From an uncultured Clostridium sp. (GTDB lineage: Bacteria > Bacillota > Clostridia > TANB77 > CAG-508), in NCBI GenBank assembly GCA_958413095.1, contig CATYUF010000044.1, positions 1 through 14,376 of the forward strand: DNA of 14,376 nt. The letters are read 5' to 3'. This document shows positions 1 through 5,854 of the stretch, piece after piece (within the stretch, counting starts at the first letter, position 1; the number at the start of each line of letters is the position of its first letter). Made by a program: the position numbers and the translations under genes. The notes under the pieces are model-generated. The model saw nothing but the letters and a program-made list of their open reading frames with translations, searched no databases and was not told where the DNA came from.

Positions 1-30
1 AAATAAACTTTACAGTAAAATTATATCACA

Positions 31-55
31 AAAAGCCTTGCTACGCAAGACTTTT
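31..55 (-). terminator. rho-independent terminator after the HIT gene
   Basis: On the minus strand an 11-bp stem (AAAAGTCTTGC / GCAAGGCTTTT, one G-U wobble, 3-nt loop GTA) lies 16 nt beyond the HIT stop codon and runs into five T residues (As at 30-34 on the plus strand). The opposite strand also has an A-flanked stem and a T run, so it could work in both directions. Confidence 0.85.
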
Positions 56-71
56 GCATTTTTTATTGAAT

Positions 72-416
72 TTATCTTATTTTCTCTCCAAGATTTGTCC
101 CTGCAAGTATATGCATATGTAAATGCATCACTTCTTGTCCTCCATCTTTTCCACAATTTATAATTACTCTATATCCTTTTTCAGCAAATCCCTTTTCTTT
201 TGCTATTTTATTAATTACTGTATGCATTTTTCCAACAATTCTTTCATCTTCTAATGATATTTCATTATGTGACAAAATGTGTTTTTTAGGTATTACAAGA
301 ATATGAATTGGAGCTGCTGGATTTATATCATAAAATGCTAATATTTCTTCATCTTCATAAACTTTATTTGATGGTATTTCACCTTTTGATATTTTACAAA
401 ATAAACAATCTTCCAT
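72..416 (-). CDS. HIT family protein (HINT-type nucleotide phosphoramidase/hydrolase)
   Basis: The protein is 114 aa, the usual size of a single-domain bacterial HINT protein. The histidine-triad signature HLHMH is at residues 98-102, and its middle histidine is the expected nucleophile on the nucleotide alpha-phosphate. An N-terminal CxxC (C4, C7) together with H46 fits the zinc site seen in many HINT proteins. The family hydrolyses purine nucleoside phosphoramidates and aminoacyl-adenylates; the cellular substrate cannot be told from sequence. It is cytoplasmic, with no signal peptide. The ATG start is supported by GAGGA 7 nt upstream. It lies 194 bp behind alaS with its own candidate promoter and a leader hairpin. 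A HIT protein behind an aminoacyl-tRNA synthetase is suggestive because HINT enzymes can hydrolyse aminoacyl-AMP, but that link is inference. Confidence 0.93.
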   Translation of the reverse strand: MEDCLFCKISKGEIPSNKVYEDEEILAFYDINPAAPIHILVIPKKHILSHNEISLEDERIVGKMHTVINKIAKEKGFAEKGYRVIINCGKDGGQEVMHLHMHILAGTNLGEKIR

Positions 417-432
417 TATATTTTCCTCGTAT

Positions 433-477
433 AATATGTTTATAAAGTTTATTCGTTATGAACGTTATAAACATATT
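433..477 (-). repeat. 13-bp perfect inverted repeat in the HIT gene leader
   Basis: AATATGTTTATAA (433-445) is matched exactly by its reverse complement at 465-477. The 19-nt spacer contains a smaller hairpin, CGTT-ATG-AACG (454-464). The repeat ends only 4 nt upstream of the GAGGA ribosome binding site of the HIT gene. No T-run follows, so it is not a standard terminator. It could be an operator or an RNA hairpin affecting translation. Confidence 0.6.
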
Positions 478-516
478 CTTTCTTTATATTTAATTTACTA
501 TATATTAAGATTAACT

Positions 517-545
517 ATTATAAAATATTATAATAAAATTTTTAA
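517..545 (-). promoter_or_regulatory. candidate sigma-A promoter of the HIT gene
   Basis: TTAAAA (540-545), a 17-nt spacer and a perfect TATAAT (517-522) face the HIT gene, predicting a leader of about 95 nt that includes the 433-477 inverted repeat. The -35 box matches only 4 of 6 bases, and the region is so AT-rich that chance matches are common. Confidence 0.3.
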
Positions 546-610
546 CAGCCTCTAGATTAAAATACTTTAATTCATATTATACAATTATAATTAATATTAT
601 TAAATATGAA

Positions 611-2365
611 TTATTTTATTAATACAGCTTTTATTCTTCTTACTCCTGATGAACTTGATTCTTCTTTTTTTATTTTAAATGTTCCCATATCTCCTGTATG
701 AGTTACATGTGGTCCTCCACAAATTTCTTTACTGAAATCTCCTATTGTATAAACTTTTACTTTTTCTCCATATTTATCTGTGAAAAGTCCTATTGCTCCT
801 GAGTTTTTTGCTTCTTCATATGTCATTTCCTCACATTTTACTTCTAAATCTCTTTTTATTTGTTCATTTACTAAATCTTCTACTTTTTGTATTTCTTCTT
901 TTGTCATTTTTTGAGGATGTGTGAAGTCAAATCTTAATCTTTCTTCTGTAATATTTGAACCACTTTGTTTTACATGTTCTCCTAGTATTGTTCTTAATGC
1001 TTGATGTAATAAGTGTGTAGCTGTATGATAACTAATAGTTTTTTCATTTTGGTCAGCTAGACCACCTTTAAATTTTTGTGTACTTCCCATTCTTGATTTT
1101 TCTTGATGTTTTTTGAATAATTCTTCAAACTTTTTCATGTCTATTGTCATTTCATTTTCTCCAGCTAAATCTTTTGTTACTTCTGGTGGAAATCCATATG
1201 TATCATATAACTTGAATACTACTTCTCCATTTATTTCTGTTTTTTCTTGCTCTTTAGCTTTTTTCATTTCTTTTAAGAATTCTCTTTCTCCATGTGCAAG
1301 TGTTTTTACAAATTTATCTTTTTCTTCTATTATTACTGATTTTATTGTTTCTTTGTTTTGCTCTAATTCTGGATACATTTCTTTTAAATTTTGTATATTT
1401 GTTTCTATTAAATTTGATAATTCATCTAAATTTATTTGTAATTTGTTCATATGTCTAATCATTCTACGAATTAATCTTCTTAGAACATATCCTCTGTCAA
1501 TATTACTTGGTCTTCCACCATCTGAAATTATCATCATACTTGAACGCAAATGTTCTGCTACTATTCTTCTGCTCTCTATTATATCTTCTTTTTCTAGTTC
1601 TTCTAATTTAGCCATTATTGGTGCAAATATTTCTGTATCAAATGGTGTTTCTTTTCCTTGTAATAGCATTGCCATTCTTTCTAATCCTAAACCTGTATCA
1701 ACATTTTTTTGTTTTAATTTCGAATAGCCATTTTTATCTTTGAAATATTCCATAAATACATTATTCCAAATTTCAACATATTTACCACAATCACAACTTG
1801 GTTGACAATCTGGTCCACATGCTGGTTTTCCTGTGTCATAAAACATTTCTGTGTCTGGTCCACATGGTCCTTCTTCTCCTGCAATCCACCAGTTATCATC
1901 TTTTCCATAATAATATATATGTCCATCTAGAATTCCTGCTTTTTTCCAACATTCTGCTGAAATTTCATCTCTAGGACAATCTTCATCACCAGCAAAGCAA
2001 GTTACTGATAGCTTTTCTACTGGAATTTGTAGCTCTTTTGTTAGAAAATCAAAGCTCATTTTAATTGATTCTTCTTTAAAATAATCTCCTAACGACCAAT
2101 TTCCTAGCATTTCAAAATATGTTAAATGTCTGTTGTCACCAACTTCATCTATATCATTTGTTCTTACACATTTTTGATAATCTGTAAGTCTAGTTCCATT
2201 TGGATGTTTTTCTCCTAATAAATATGGCACTAAAGGTTGCATTCCTGCTGTTGTAAATAATACTGATGGGTCATTTTCTGGTATTAATGATGCTGATGGT
2301 ATTTGTGTATGACCATTATTTTTGAAAAAATTCAAGTATTTATTTCTTATTTCTATTGCTCTCAT
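611..2365 (-). CDS. alaS: alanine--tRNA ligase, short form without C-terminal domains
   Basis: This enzyme charges tRNA(Ala) with alanine. The class II core is clear: FTTAGMQ at 37-43, the motif 2 region around RHLTYFEMLGNW (79-90), GPCGPDTEMFYD (166-177), EIWNNVFMEY (198-207) and GLGLER (225-230). The helical tRNA-recognition part follows (about 245-425). The zinc-type editing core is present as HTATH (447-451) and CGGPH (549-553). At 584 aa it is far shorter than the usual roughly 870-880 aa. The beta-barrel expected between DTYGFP (388-393) and HTATH, about 110 residues, is reduced to a short linker, and the protein stops at VRRIKAV, so the DHHA1/C-Ala region is missing. A cysteine-rich insertion (C183, C187, C191, C193) lies in the catalytic domain. 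The stop is followed by non-coding AT-rich DNA, so this looks like a compact family form rather than a fresh truncation. The ATG start has a purine-rich GGGAAG upstream and a good promoter at 2405-2433. Confidence 0.95.
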   Translation of the reverse strand: MRAIEIRNKYLNFFKNNGHTQIPSASLIPENDPSVLFTTAGMQPLVPYLLGEKHPNGTRLTDYQKCVRTNDIDEVGDNRHLTYFEMLGNWSLGDYFKEESIKMSFDFLTKELQIPVEKLSVTCFAGDEDCPRDEISAECWKKAGILDGHIYYYGKDDNWWIAGEEGPCGPDTEMFYDTGKPACGPDCQPSCDCGKYVEIWNNVFMEYFKDKNGYSKLKQKNVDTGLGLERMAMLLQGKETPFDTEIFAPIMAKLEELEKEDIIESRRIVAEHLRSSMMIISDGGRPSNIDRGYVLRRLIRRMIRHMNKLQINLDELSNLIETNIQNLKEMYPELEQNKETIKSVIIEEKDKFVKTLAHGEREFLKEMKKAKEQEKTEINGEVVFKLYDTYGFPPEVTKDLAGENEMTIDMKKFEELFKKHQEKSRMGSTQKFKGGLADQNEKTISYHTATHLLHQALRTILGEHVKQSGSNITEERLRFDFTHPQKMTKEEIQKVEDLVNEQIKRDLEVKCEEMTYEEAKNSGAIGLFTDKYGEKVKVYTIGDFSKEICGGPHVTHTGDMGTFKIKKEESSSSGVRRIKAVLIK

Positions 2366-2404
2366 TTATATTCTTCCCTTCTATATCTCTTTTTCTATTT
2401 CTAA

Positions 2405-2433
2405 ATTATACTTTAATTATGTGAAAAAATCAA
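2405..2433 (-). promoter_or_regulatory. sigma-A promoter of alaS
   Basis: TTGATT (2428-2433), 17-nt spacer, perfect TATAAT (2405-2410). The predicted transcript starts near 2398, about 33 nt before the alaS ATG. That leader is too short for a T-box, so alaS does not appear to be under tRNA-sensing control here. Confidence 0.6.
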
Positions 2434-2449
2434 GAATTATATTGAGTTT

Positions 2450-2686
2450 TTATATATCTACCAAAATTATATCCTCACCTATACATTTTATATTTTTCCA
2501 AGGAATAGTAATTCCATTGTTAGTTTTAAACACATTTAAAAACTTACTTTTCTCCCCTGGAACTATTATATATGTAATTGCTCCTGTCTCTAAGTCTGCA
2601 CATACATCTTGAACAAATCCTAATCTTTTTCCATCATTTATATTTACAACTTCTTTATGTTTGAAATCTAATCCCTTTTCTTCCAT
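2450..2686 (-). CDS. YlmC/YmxH family PRC-barrel sporulation-associated protein
   Basis: This 78-aa protein resembles the YlmC/YmxH family: a small beta-rich PRC-barrel fold, with KEVVNINDGKRLGFVQDV near the N-terminus and a closing WKNIKCIGEDIILVDI segment. Members are usually about 80-85 aa and commonly sit beside sigG or other sporulation genes in Firmicutes, as here; the biochemical role is unknown. There is no signal peptide or membrane segment. The ATG is preceded by AAGGGA at about 9 nt. The gene is separated from sigG by a terminator, so it is probably transcribed on its own (candidate promoter at 2811-2838). Confidence 0.85.
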   Translation of the reverse strand: MEEKGLDFKHKEVVNINDGKRLGFVQDVCADLETGAITYIIVPGEKSKFLNVFKTNNGITIPWKNIKCIGEDIILVDI

Positions 2687-2781
2687 CTAAATTATTCCCT
2701 TGCATAACATAAAAAATTTTAAATTTAATATATTATGCTTACCTTTCTCCATTAATTATTTTATTTCTAAAAATTTTGGTT

Positions 2782-2795
2782 TAATGGTACCATTA
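2782..2795. repeat. 14-bp perfect palindrome in the ylmC/ymxH leader
   Basis: TAATGGTACCATTA reads the same on both strands. It lies about 10-20 nt downstream of the predicted transcription start of the ylmC/ymxH-type gene and about 95 nt before its start codon. The position would suit an operator. No known binding-site family is recognised. Confidence 0.35.
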
Positions 2796-2810
2796 TCTTA
2801 TATTTTGTTT

Positions 2811-2838
2811 TTTATAGTCACTATGATTTTACTTTCAA
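2811..2838 (-). promoter_or_regulatory. candidate promoter of the ylmC/ymxH-type gene
   Basis: TTGAAA (2833-2838), 16-nt spacer, TATAAA (2811-2816). It is placed between the sigG terminator and the gene and predicts a leader of about 118 nt. It looks like a sigma-A promoter. A sporulation sigma factor could be used instead, but I see no better match for one. Confidence 0.45.
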
Positions 2839-2890
2839 TTAAATCATTTTTAGCTTTTATTATATTTTGTAAATCACATATTTATAATGC

Positions 2891-2939
2891 AAAAAAGATA
2901 TTTTTAATTCATCTTACCACCAATTAAAAAATATCTTTT
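2891..2939 (-). terminator. rho-independent terminator of sigG
   Basis: A 17/18-nt AT-rich inverted repeat (2922-2939 against 2893-2909, one bulged base, 12-nt loop) begins 5 nt after the sigG stop and is followed by a six-T run (As at 2891-2896 on the plus strand). Confidence 0.8.
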
Positions 2940-2944
2940 CATTT

Positions 2945-3718
2945 TTATTTATACCACTTTTTTATATGTTGTATTGCACTTTTTTCTAACCTTGATACTT
3001 GAGCCTGTGATATTCCAATTTCATCAGCAACTTCCATTTGAGTTCTTCCATCAAAAAATCTTTTAGTTACTATCATTTTTTCTTTATCATTTAATTTTTC
3101 CAATGCTCCTTTTATTGTCATCTTCTCTGCCCATAATTCATCTGTATTTTTACTATCTTTTACTTGGTCCATTATATATATATTCTCTGAACCATCATTA
3201 TATACCGGTTCTTGTAAAGATACAGGATCTTGTATTGCATCTAAGCTAAATGAGATGTCCTCTTTTGTTACTTCCAATTCTTTTGCAATTTCTTCAATTT
3301 TGGGATCTCTTCCATTTTCTTTATTAAATCTTTCTTTAAATTGTATTACTTTATATGCTAAATCTCTAACTGACCTACTTACTCTTATACTATTGTTATC
3401 CCTTAAATATCTTTTTACTTCTCCTATAATCATTGGTACTGCATATGTGCTAAATTGGACATTCTGACTTAAATCGAAATTATCTATTGCTTTAATTAAA
3501 CCTACACATCCTACTTGAAATAAATCATCTGCATTTTCGCCTCTTCCATAAAATCTTTGAATTACACTTAGCACTAATCTTAAATTACCATTAATAAATT
3601 TGTTTCTTGCTTCATTATCTCCTTCTTTTATTTTTATAAATAACTCCTCTTTTTCTTGTTTGCTTAATAAAGGTAATTTTGATGTATTTACACCACATAT
3701 TTCTACTTTGTTTAGCAA
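2945..3718 (-). CDS. sigG: RNA polymerase sporulation sigma factor SigG
   Basis: Sigma-G directs late forespore transcription. The 257-aa product carries the signature N-terminus NKVEICGVNTSKLPLL, the region 2 core (LVLSVIQRFYGRGENADDLFQVGCVGLIKAIDNF, written here only to mark it; key residues D, D, L, F, Q, G), and region 4.2 ending in an intact helix-turn-helix, EVADEIGISQAQVSRLEK. Length matches Bacillus SigG (about 260 aa). The start is a TTG: the only well-placed Shine-Dalgarno (AAAAGGAGG, 3727-3735) lies 8 nt before it, and the conserved N-terminus begins there. A sigma-F-type promoter directly upstream and a terminator downstream mark it as its own transcription unit, although read-through from spoIIGA-sigE is possible, as no terminator separates them. 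Confidence 0.97.
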   Translation of the reverse strand: MLNKVEICGVNTSKLPLLSKQEKEELFIKIKEGDNEARNKFINGNLRLVLSVIQRFYGRGENADDLFQVGCVGLIKAIDNFDLSQNVQFSTYAVPMIIGEVKRYLRDNNSIRVSRSVRDLAYKVIQFKERFNKENGRDPKIEEIAKELEVTKEDISFSLDAIQDPVSLQEPVYNDGSENIYIMDQVKDSKNTDELWAEKMTIKGALEKLNDKEKMIVTKRFFDGRTQMEVADEIGISQAQVSRLEKSAIQHIKKWYK

Positions 3719-3726
3719 AAAGAAAA

Positions 3727-3735
3727 CCTCCTTTT
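3727..3735 (-). promoter_or_regulatory. ribosome binding site fixing the TTG start of sigG
   Basis: AAAAGGAGG lies 8 nt upstream of the TTG at 3716-3718. It is the strongest Shine-Dalgarno in this intergenic region and decides the start codon. Confidence 0.85.
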
Positions 3736-3750
3736 AAAAATACTTAGGTT

Positions 3751-3779
3751 TAGTATTTCCAAAATTAGGCTTTTTATAC
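3751..3779 (-). promoter_or_regulatory. sigma-F-type promoter of sigG
   Basis: GTATA (3775-3779), 14-nt spacer, GGAAATACTA (3751-3760). Both elements fit the known sigma-F consensus (GYATA and GGNNANAMTA) at every defined position. Transcription of sigG by sigma-F is established in Bacillus. The start site would be near 3744, about 26 nt before the TTG. Confidence 0.75.
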
Positions 3780-3780
3780 A

Positions 3781-4531
3781 TTATCCTATTTTACTTGCAA
3801 TATCTTTCTTCATTTTATTTATTATCTTTTTTTCTAGTCTTGATATGTAACTTTGTGATATTCCGTAATTCATCAGCTACCTCTTTTTGTGTTTTTTCTT
3901 TTCCTGTTTTAAATCCAAATCTCATTTCCATTATATCTTTTTCTCTTTCATTTAATTTTAAAATAGCTGCTCTTAAAAGTTTTTTATCAACTTCATCTTC
4001 TAAATTTCTTGATGTAATATCTGGTTCAGTTCCTAAAATATCTGAAAGTAATAATTCATTGCCATCTCCATCTTTATTTAATGGCTCATCTATTGATATT
4101 TCACCTTTTAGCTTATTGCTTTTTCTTAAAAACATTAGTATTTCATTTTCTATACATCTTGATGCATATGTTGCAAGTTTTATATTTTTTCCTGTATTAA
4201 ATGTATTTACTCCCTTCATAAGTCCTATTGTTCCTATTGATATTAAATCTTCTATACCAATTCCTGTGTTTTCAAATTTTTTTGCTATATATACTACTAA
4301 TCTTAAATTTCTTTCTACTAAAATTTGCCTAGCTTCTAAATTGTTTTCTTCTGATAGCTTTTTTATCATTTCTTCTTCTTCCTCTGGTGGTAATGGTGGT
4401 GGTAATGTTTGACTTCCAGCTATATAAAATATTGGTAAATATTCTATTTCTTCATCATCATTCAAATATTTTGCACATATTGAAGAAATACTATTTTTTA
4501 CAAAATCTACAAATTTCATTTTAATTCTCAT
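3781..4531 (-). CDS. sigE: sporulation sigma factor SigE (pro-SigE), frame broken near the C-terminus
   Basis: Sigma-E is the early mother-cell sigma factor, made as an inactive precursor. Visible are a pro-region (about 1-36), the maturation junction FYIAGSQTLPPPL, region 2 (RNLRLVVYIAKKFENTG, then GIEDLISIGTIGLMKG) and region 4 up to TQKEVADEL (222). The uninterrupted frame then gives an unrelated 16-residue tail and stops at 3815 (238 aa). The other frame from 3864 reads GISQSYISRLEKK and runs to a stop at 3781, exactly the missing helix-turn-helix. Dropping the single base at 3865 restores a 249-aa protein (Bacillus SigE is about 239 aa). Two starts are possible: ATG at 4531 (GAAGGG only 1 nt away) or ATG at 4519 (13 nt away); the second seems no worse. 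It lies 113 bp behind spoIIGA, whose product should cleave the pro-region. A sequencing error, a real mutation or recoding cannot be told apart here. Confidence 0.93.
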
Positions 4532-4644
4532 TCCCTTCTTATTTATTAAAAATGCTCTCTAGTAGCAATGAAAATTTTGCCTTCTTTCAAGCTATTACTA
4601 TAATCCTATTTTCAAATTATTAAATTGAATTATTTCCTTCTTGT

Positions 4645-5535
4645 TTAAAATAATTCTAATCCCATTAAAGCTCTATATTCTCCTCTCTTAGTTAAAGATT
4701 TATTGTATATTCCTATTATTATTTCATTTACTTTCTTTTCCTCATCATTTTCATTTTTTATAATTACATAGTCAGCCTTTATTCCTAAAAGCATTCCATT
4801 TTGTTTTCCTAAAGACGAAAATGGTATAAACTTTAATTTAGTCATATATTTTTGTTTTATTTCATCTGGTATTTTTGAAAAATCACCTCCTAAAATATCA
4901 TCTATATTATTTAATATTTGTTTTGGTATGCATTCATATAACAATGTATGTTCTACTACTATTACGGGTATATTTGTTATTGGTTCTTTTAGCAAATTTC
5001 CTGTATCTAACATTGCTTTTGCTTCTATTTCTTTATCATTTAATTTTATTTTTATATTGCAAAACATATCTCTTTTGGAAATTTTGTTTTTTACCACTGT
5101 AAAAGCTCCTATTATTATTAAAAAGGCTACAATAGCCGATAATAATATTGTTTTTAAGGAATATGTCCCTAAAAATAAACCATTTTTCAAAAATGTTTCT
5201 TGGGGCTTTACTATATAAATTAGTGCAAATGCTGCACCTCCAAATACTAATGAAGTTAAGTAGAATATAAGTAAGGACTTCCACATTTTTTTCATATTTT
5301 GGGGATTAAATGCTACATATACTATTATTATTGATAAAATCATTTTTAAAATCATGCTTGAATAAATTTTTAAATTTGAAATATATGAAATTACAGTATA
5401 AATTGCTCCTATTAAACTTGCTAATAACAATCTCCAGAATTTAGATTTGTTTTTCAATATTATATCTGTCGCAAATAATATAATGTAATTCATAATTAGA
5501 TTTTCTATTAATACTACATCAACATAAATAGTCAT
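4645..5535 (-). CDS. spoIIGA: sigma-E processing peptidase SpoIIGA
   Basis: SpoIIGA is the membrane aspartic protease that removes the pro-sequence of SigE after asymmetric division. The 296-aa product has five hydrophobic segments in its N-terminal half (about 6-27, 35-52, 60-76, 86-109, 127-148), then a soluble domain. The catalytic motif AMLDTGN holds the expected active-site Asp at D177 (D183 in Bacillus). Length is close to the Bacillus protein (about 309 aa). The ATG start is preceded by AGGTGA at about 4-5 nt. Its place between ftsZ and sigE is the conserved spoIIG arrangement, and a promoter with an overlapping Spo0A-like box lies 50-90 nt upstream. The gene is intact, in contrast to its substrate gene sigE. 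Confidence 0.95.
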   Translation of the reverse strand: MTIYVDVVLIENLIMNYIILFATDIILKNKSKFWRLLLASLIGAIYTVISYISNLKIYSSMILKMILSIIIVYVAFNPQNMKKMWKSLLIFYLTSLVFGGAAFALIYIVKPQETFLKNGLFLGTYSLKTILLSAIVAFLIIIGAFTVVKNKISKRDMFCNIKIKLNDKEIEAKAMLDTGNLLKEPITNIPVIVVEHTLLYECIPKQILNNIDDILGGDFSKIPDEIKQKYMTKLKFIPFSSLGKQNGMLLGIKADYVIIKNENDEEKKVNEIIIGIYNKSLTKRGEYRALMGLELF

Positions 5536-5591
5536 ATAATCACCTGTAAAAATATTGTACTACCTATGTTATAAAAATACTGTCTTTTTCT

Positions 5592-5622
5592 ATTGTAGAA
5601 TCAAAGAAATATTTGACAAAAA
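5592..5622 (-). promoter_or_regulatory. spoIIG promoter with overlapping Spo0A box
   Basis: TTGTCA (5614-5619), 16-nt spacer, TACAAT (5592-5597): each box matches the sigma-A consensus at 5 of 6 positions. The -35 lies inside TTTTTGTCAAAT (5611-5622), close to the Spo0A box core TGTCGAA. In Bacillus the spoIIG operon is activated by Spo0A bound near the -35. The predicted start is near 5585, giving a leader of about 50 nt. Confidence 0.55.
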
Positions 5623-5702
5623 CTCTTATAATTAATTTATTTTAAAAAAATATCTAAAAGAAACGACCTTTTTTATTATATGCAAAAATGATTTCAGAGT
5701 CG

Positions 5703-5795
5703 TGATTTTGGGGTCGGAGACAAAAATCATGGTAAATTTTCAAATAATTATTTTGAATTATATAACCATGATTTTTGTCTCCGACCCCAAAATCA
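5703..5795. repeat. 31-bp perfect inverted repeat, REP/MITE-like element
   Basis: Positions 5703-5733 and 5765-5795 are exact reverse complements over 31 bp, including a GC-richer core, GGGGTCGGAGAC, that stands out from the roughly 75 percent AT surroundings. The 31-nt spacer is itself nearly palindromic (TTCAAATAA/TTATTTTGAA), so a transcript would fold into one long hairpin. No T-run follows on either strand, and the ftsZ terminator is a separate hairpin beside it. The form suggests a small mobile or REP-type repeat; this is inference, because no second copy lies in this window. Confidence 0.8.
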
Positions 5796-5800
5796 TAAAT

Positions 5801-5848
5801 AAAAAGACTGCCCTCCAAAATATATTTATATATTCTAGCCGGACAGTC
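5801..5848 (-). terminator. rho-independent terminator of ftsZ
   Basis: Beginning 7 nt after the ftsZ stop, GACTGTCC pairs with GGGCAGTC (8 bp, one G-U wobble). An inner AATATAT/ATATATT stem extends the hairpin, and TTTTT follows (As at 5801-5805 on the plus strand). Confidence 0.85.
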
Positions 5849-5854
5849 ACATTT

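Noticed and set aside
568..613. Terminator of alaS
   Set aside because: A 10-bp AT-only inverted repeat with a 26-nt loop overlaps the stop codon, but no T-run follows; too weak to call.
1113..1727. 204-aa open frame on the plus strand
   Set aside because: It lies antisense within alaS, its translation is a low-complexity Ser/Phe/Ile run typical of the reverse of an AT-rich gene, and it has no ribosome binding site.
1714..1926. Short minus-strand open frame inside alaS
   Set aside because: Out-of-frame shadow of the alaS catalytic domain.
2366..2449. T-box riboswitch for alaS
   Set aside because: The alaS leader after the TATAAT promoter is only about 33 nt and no TGGNACCGCG-type sequence is present. 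The GGTACC at 2786-2791 belongs to a palindrome ahead of a different gene.
3795..4412. 205-aa open frame on the plus strand
   Set aside because: It is antisense to sigE and rich in Ser/Phe/Leu; no family resemblance.
5612..5640. Plus-strand promoter from TTGACA at 5613-5618
   Set aside because: No -10 at 16-18 nt and no gene on the plus strand downstream; the sequence is better explained as the reverse of the spoIIG -35/Spo0A-like box.
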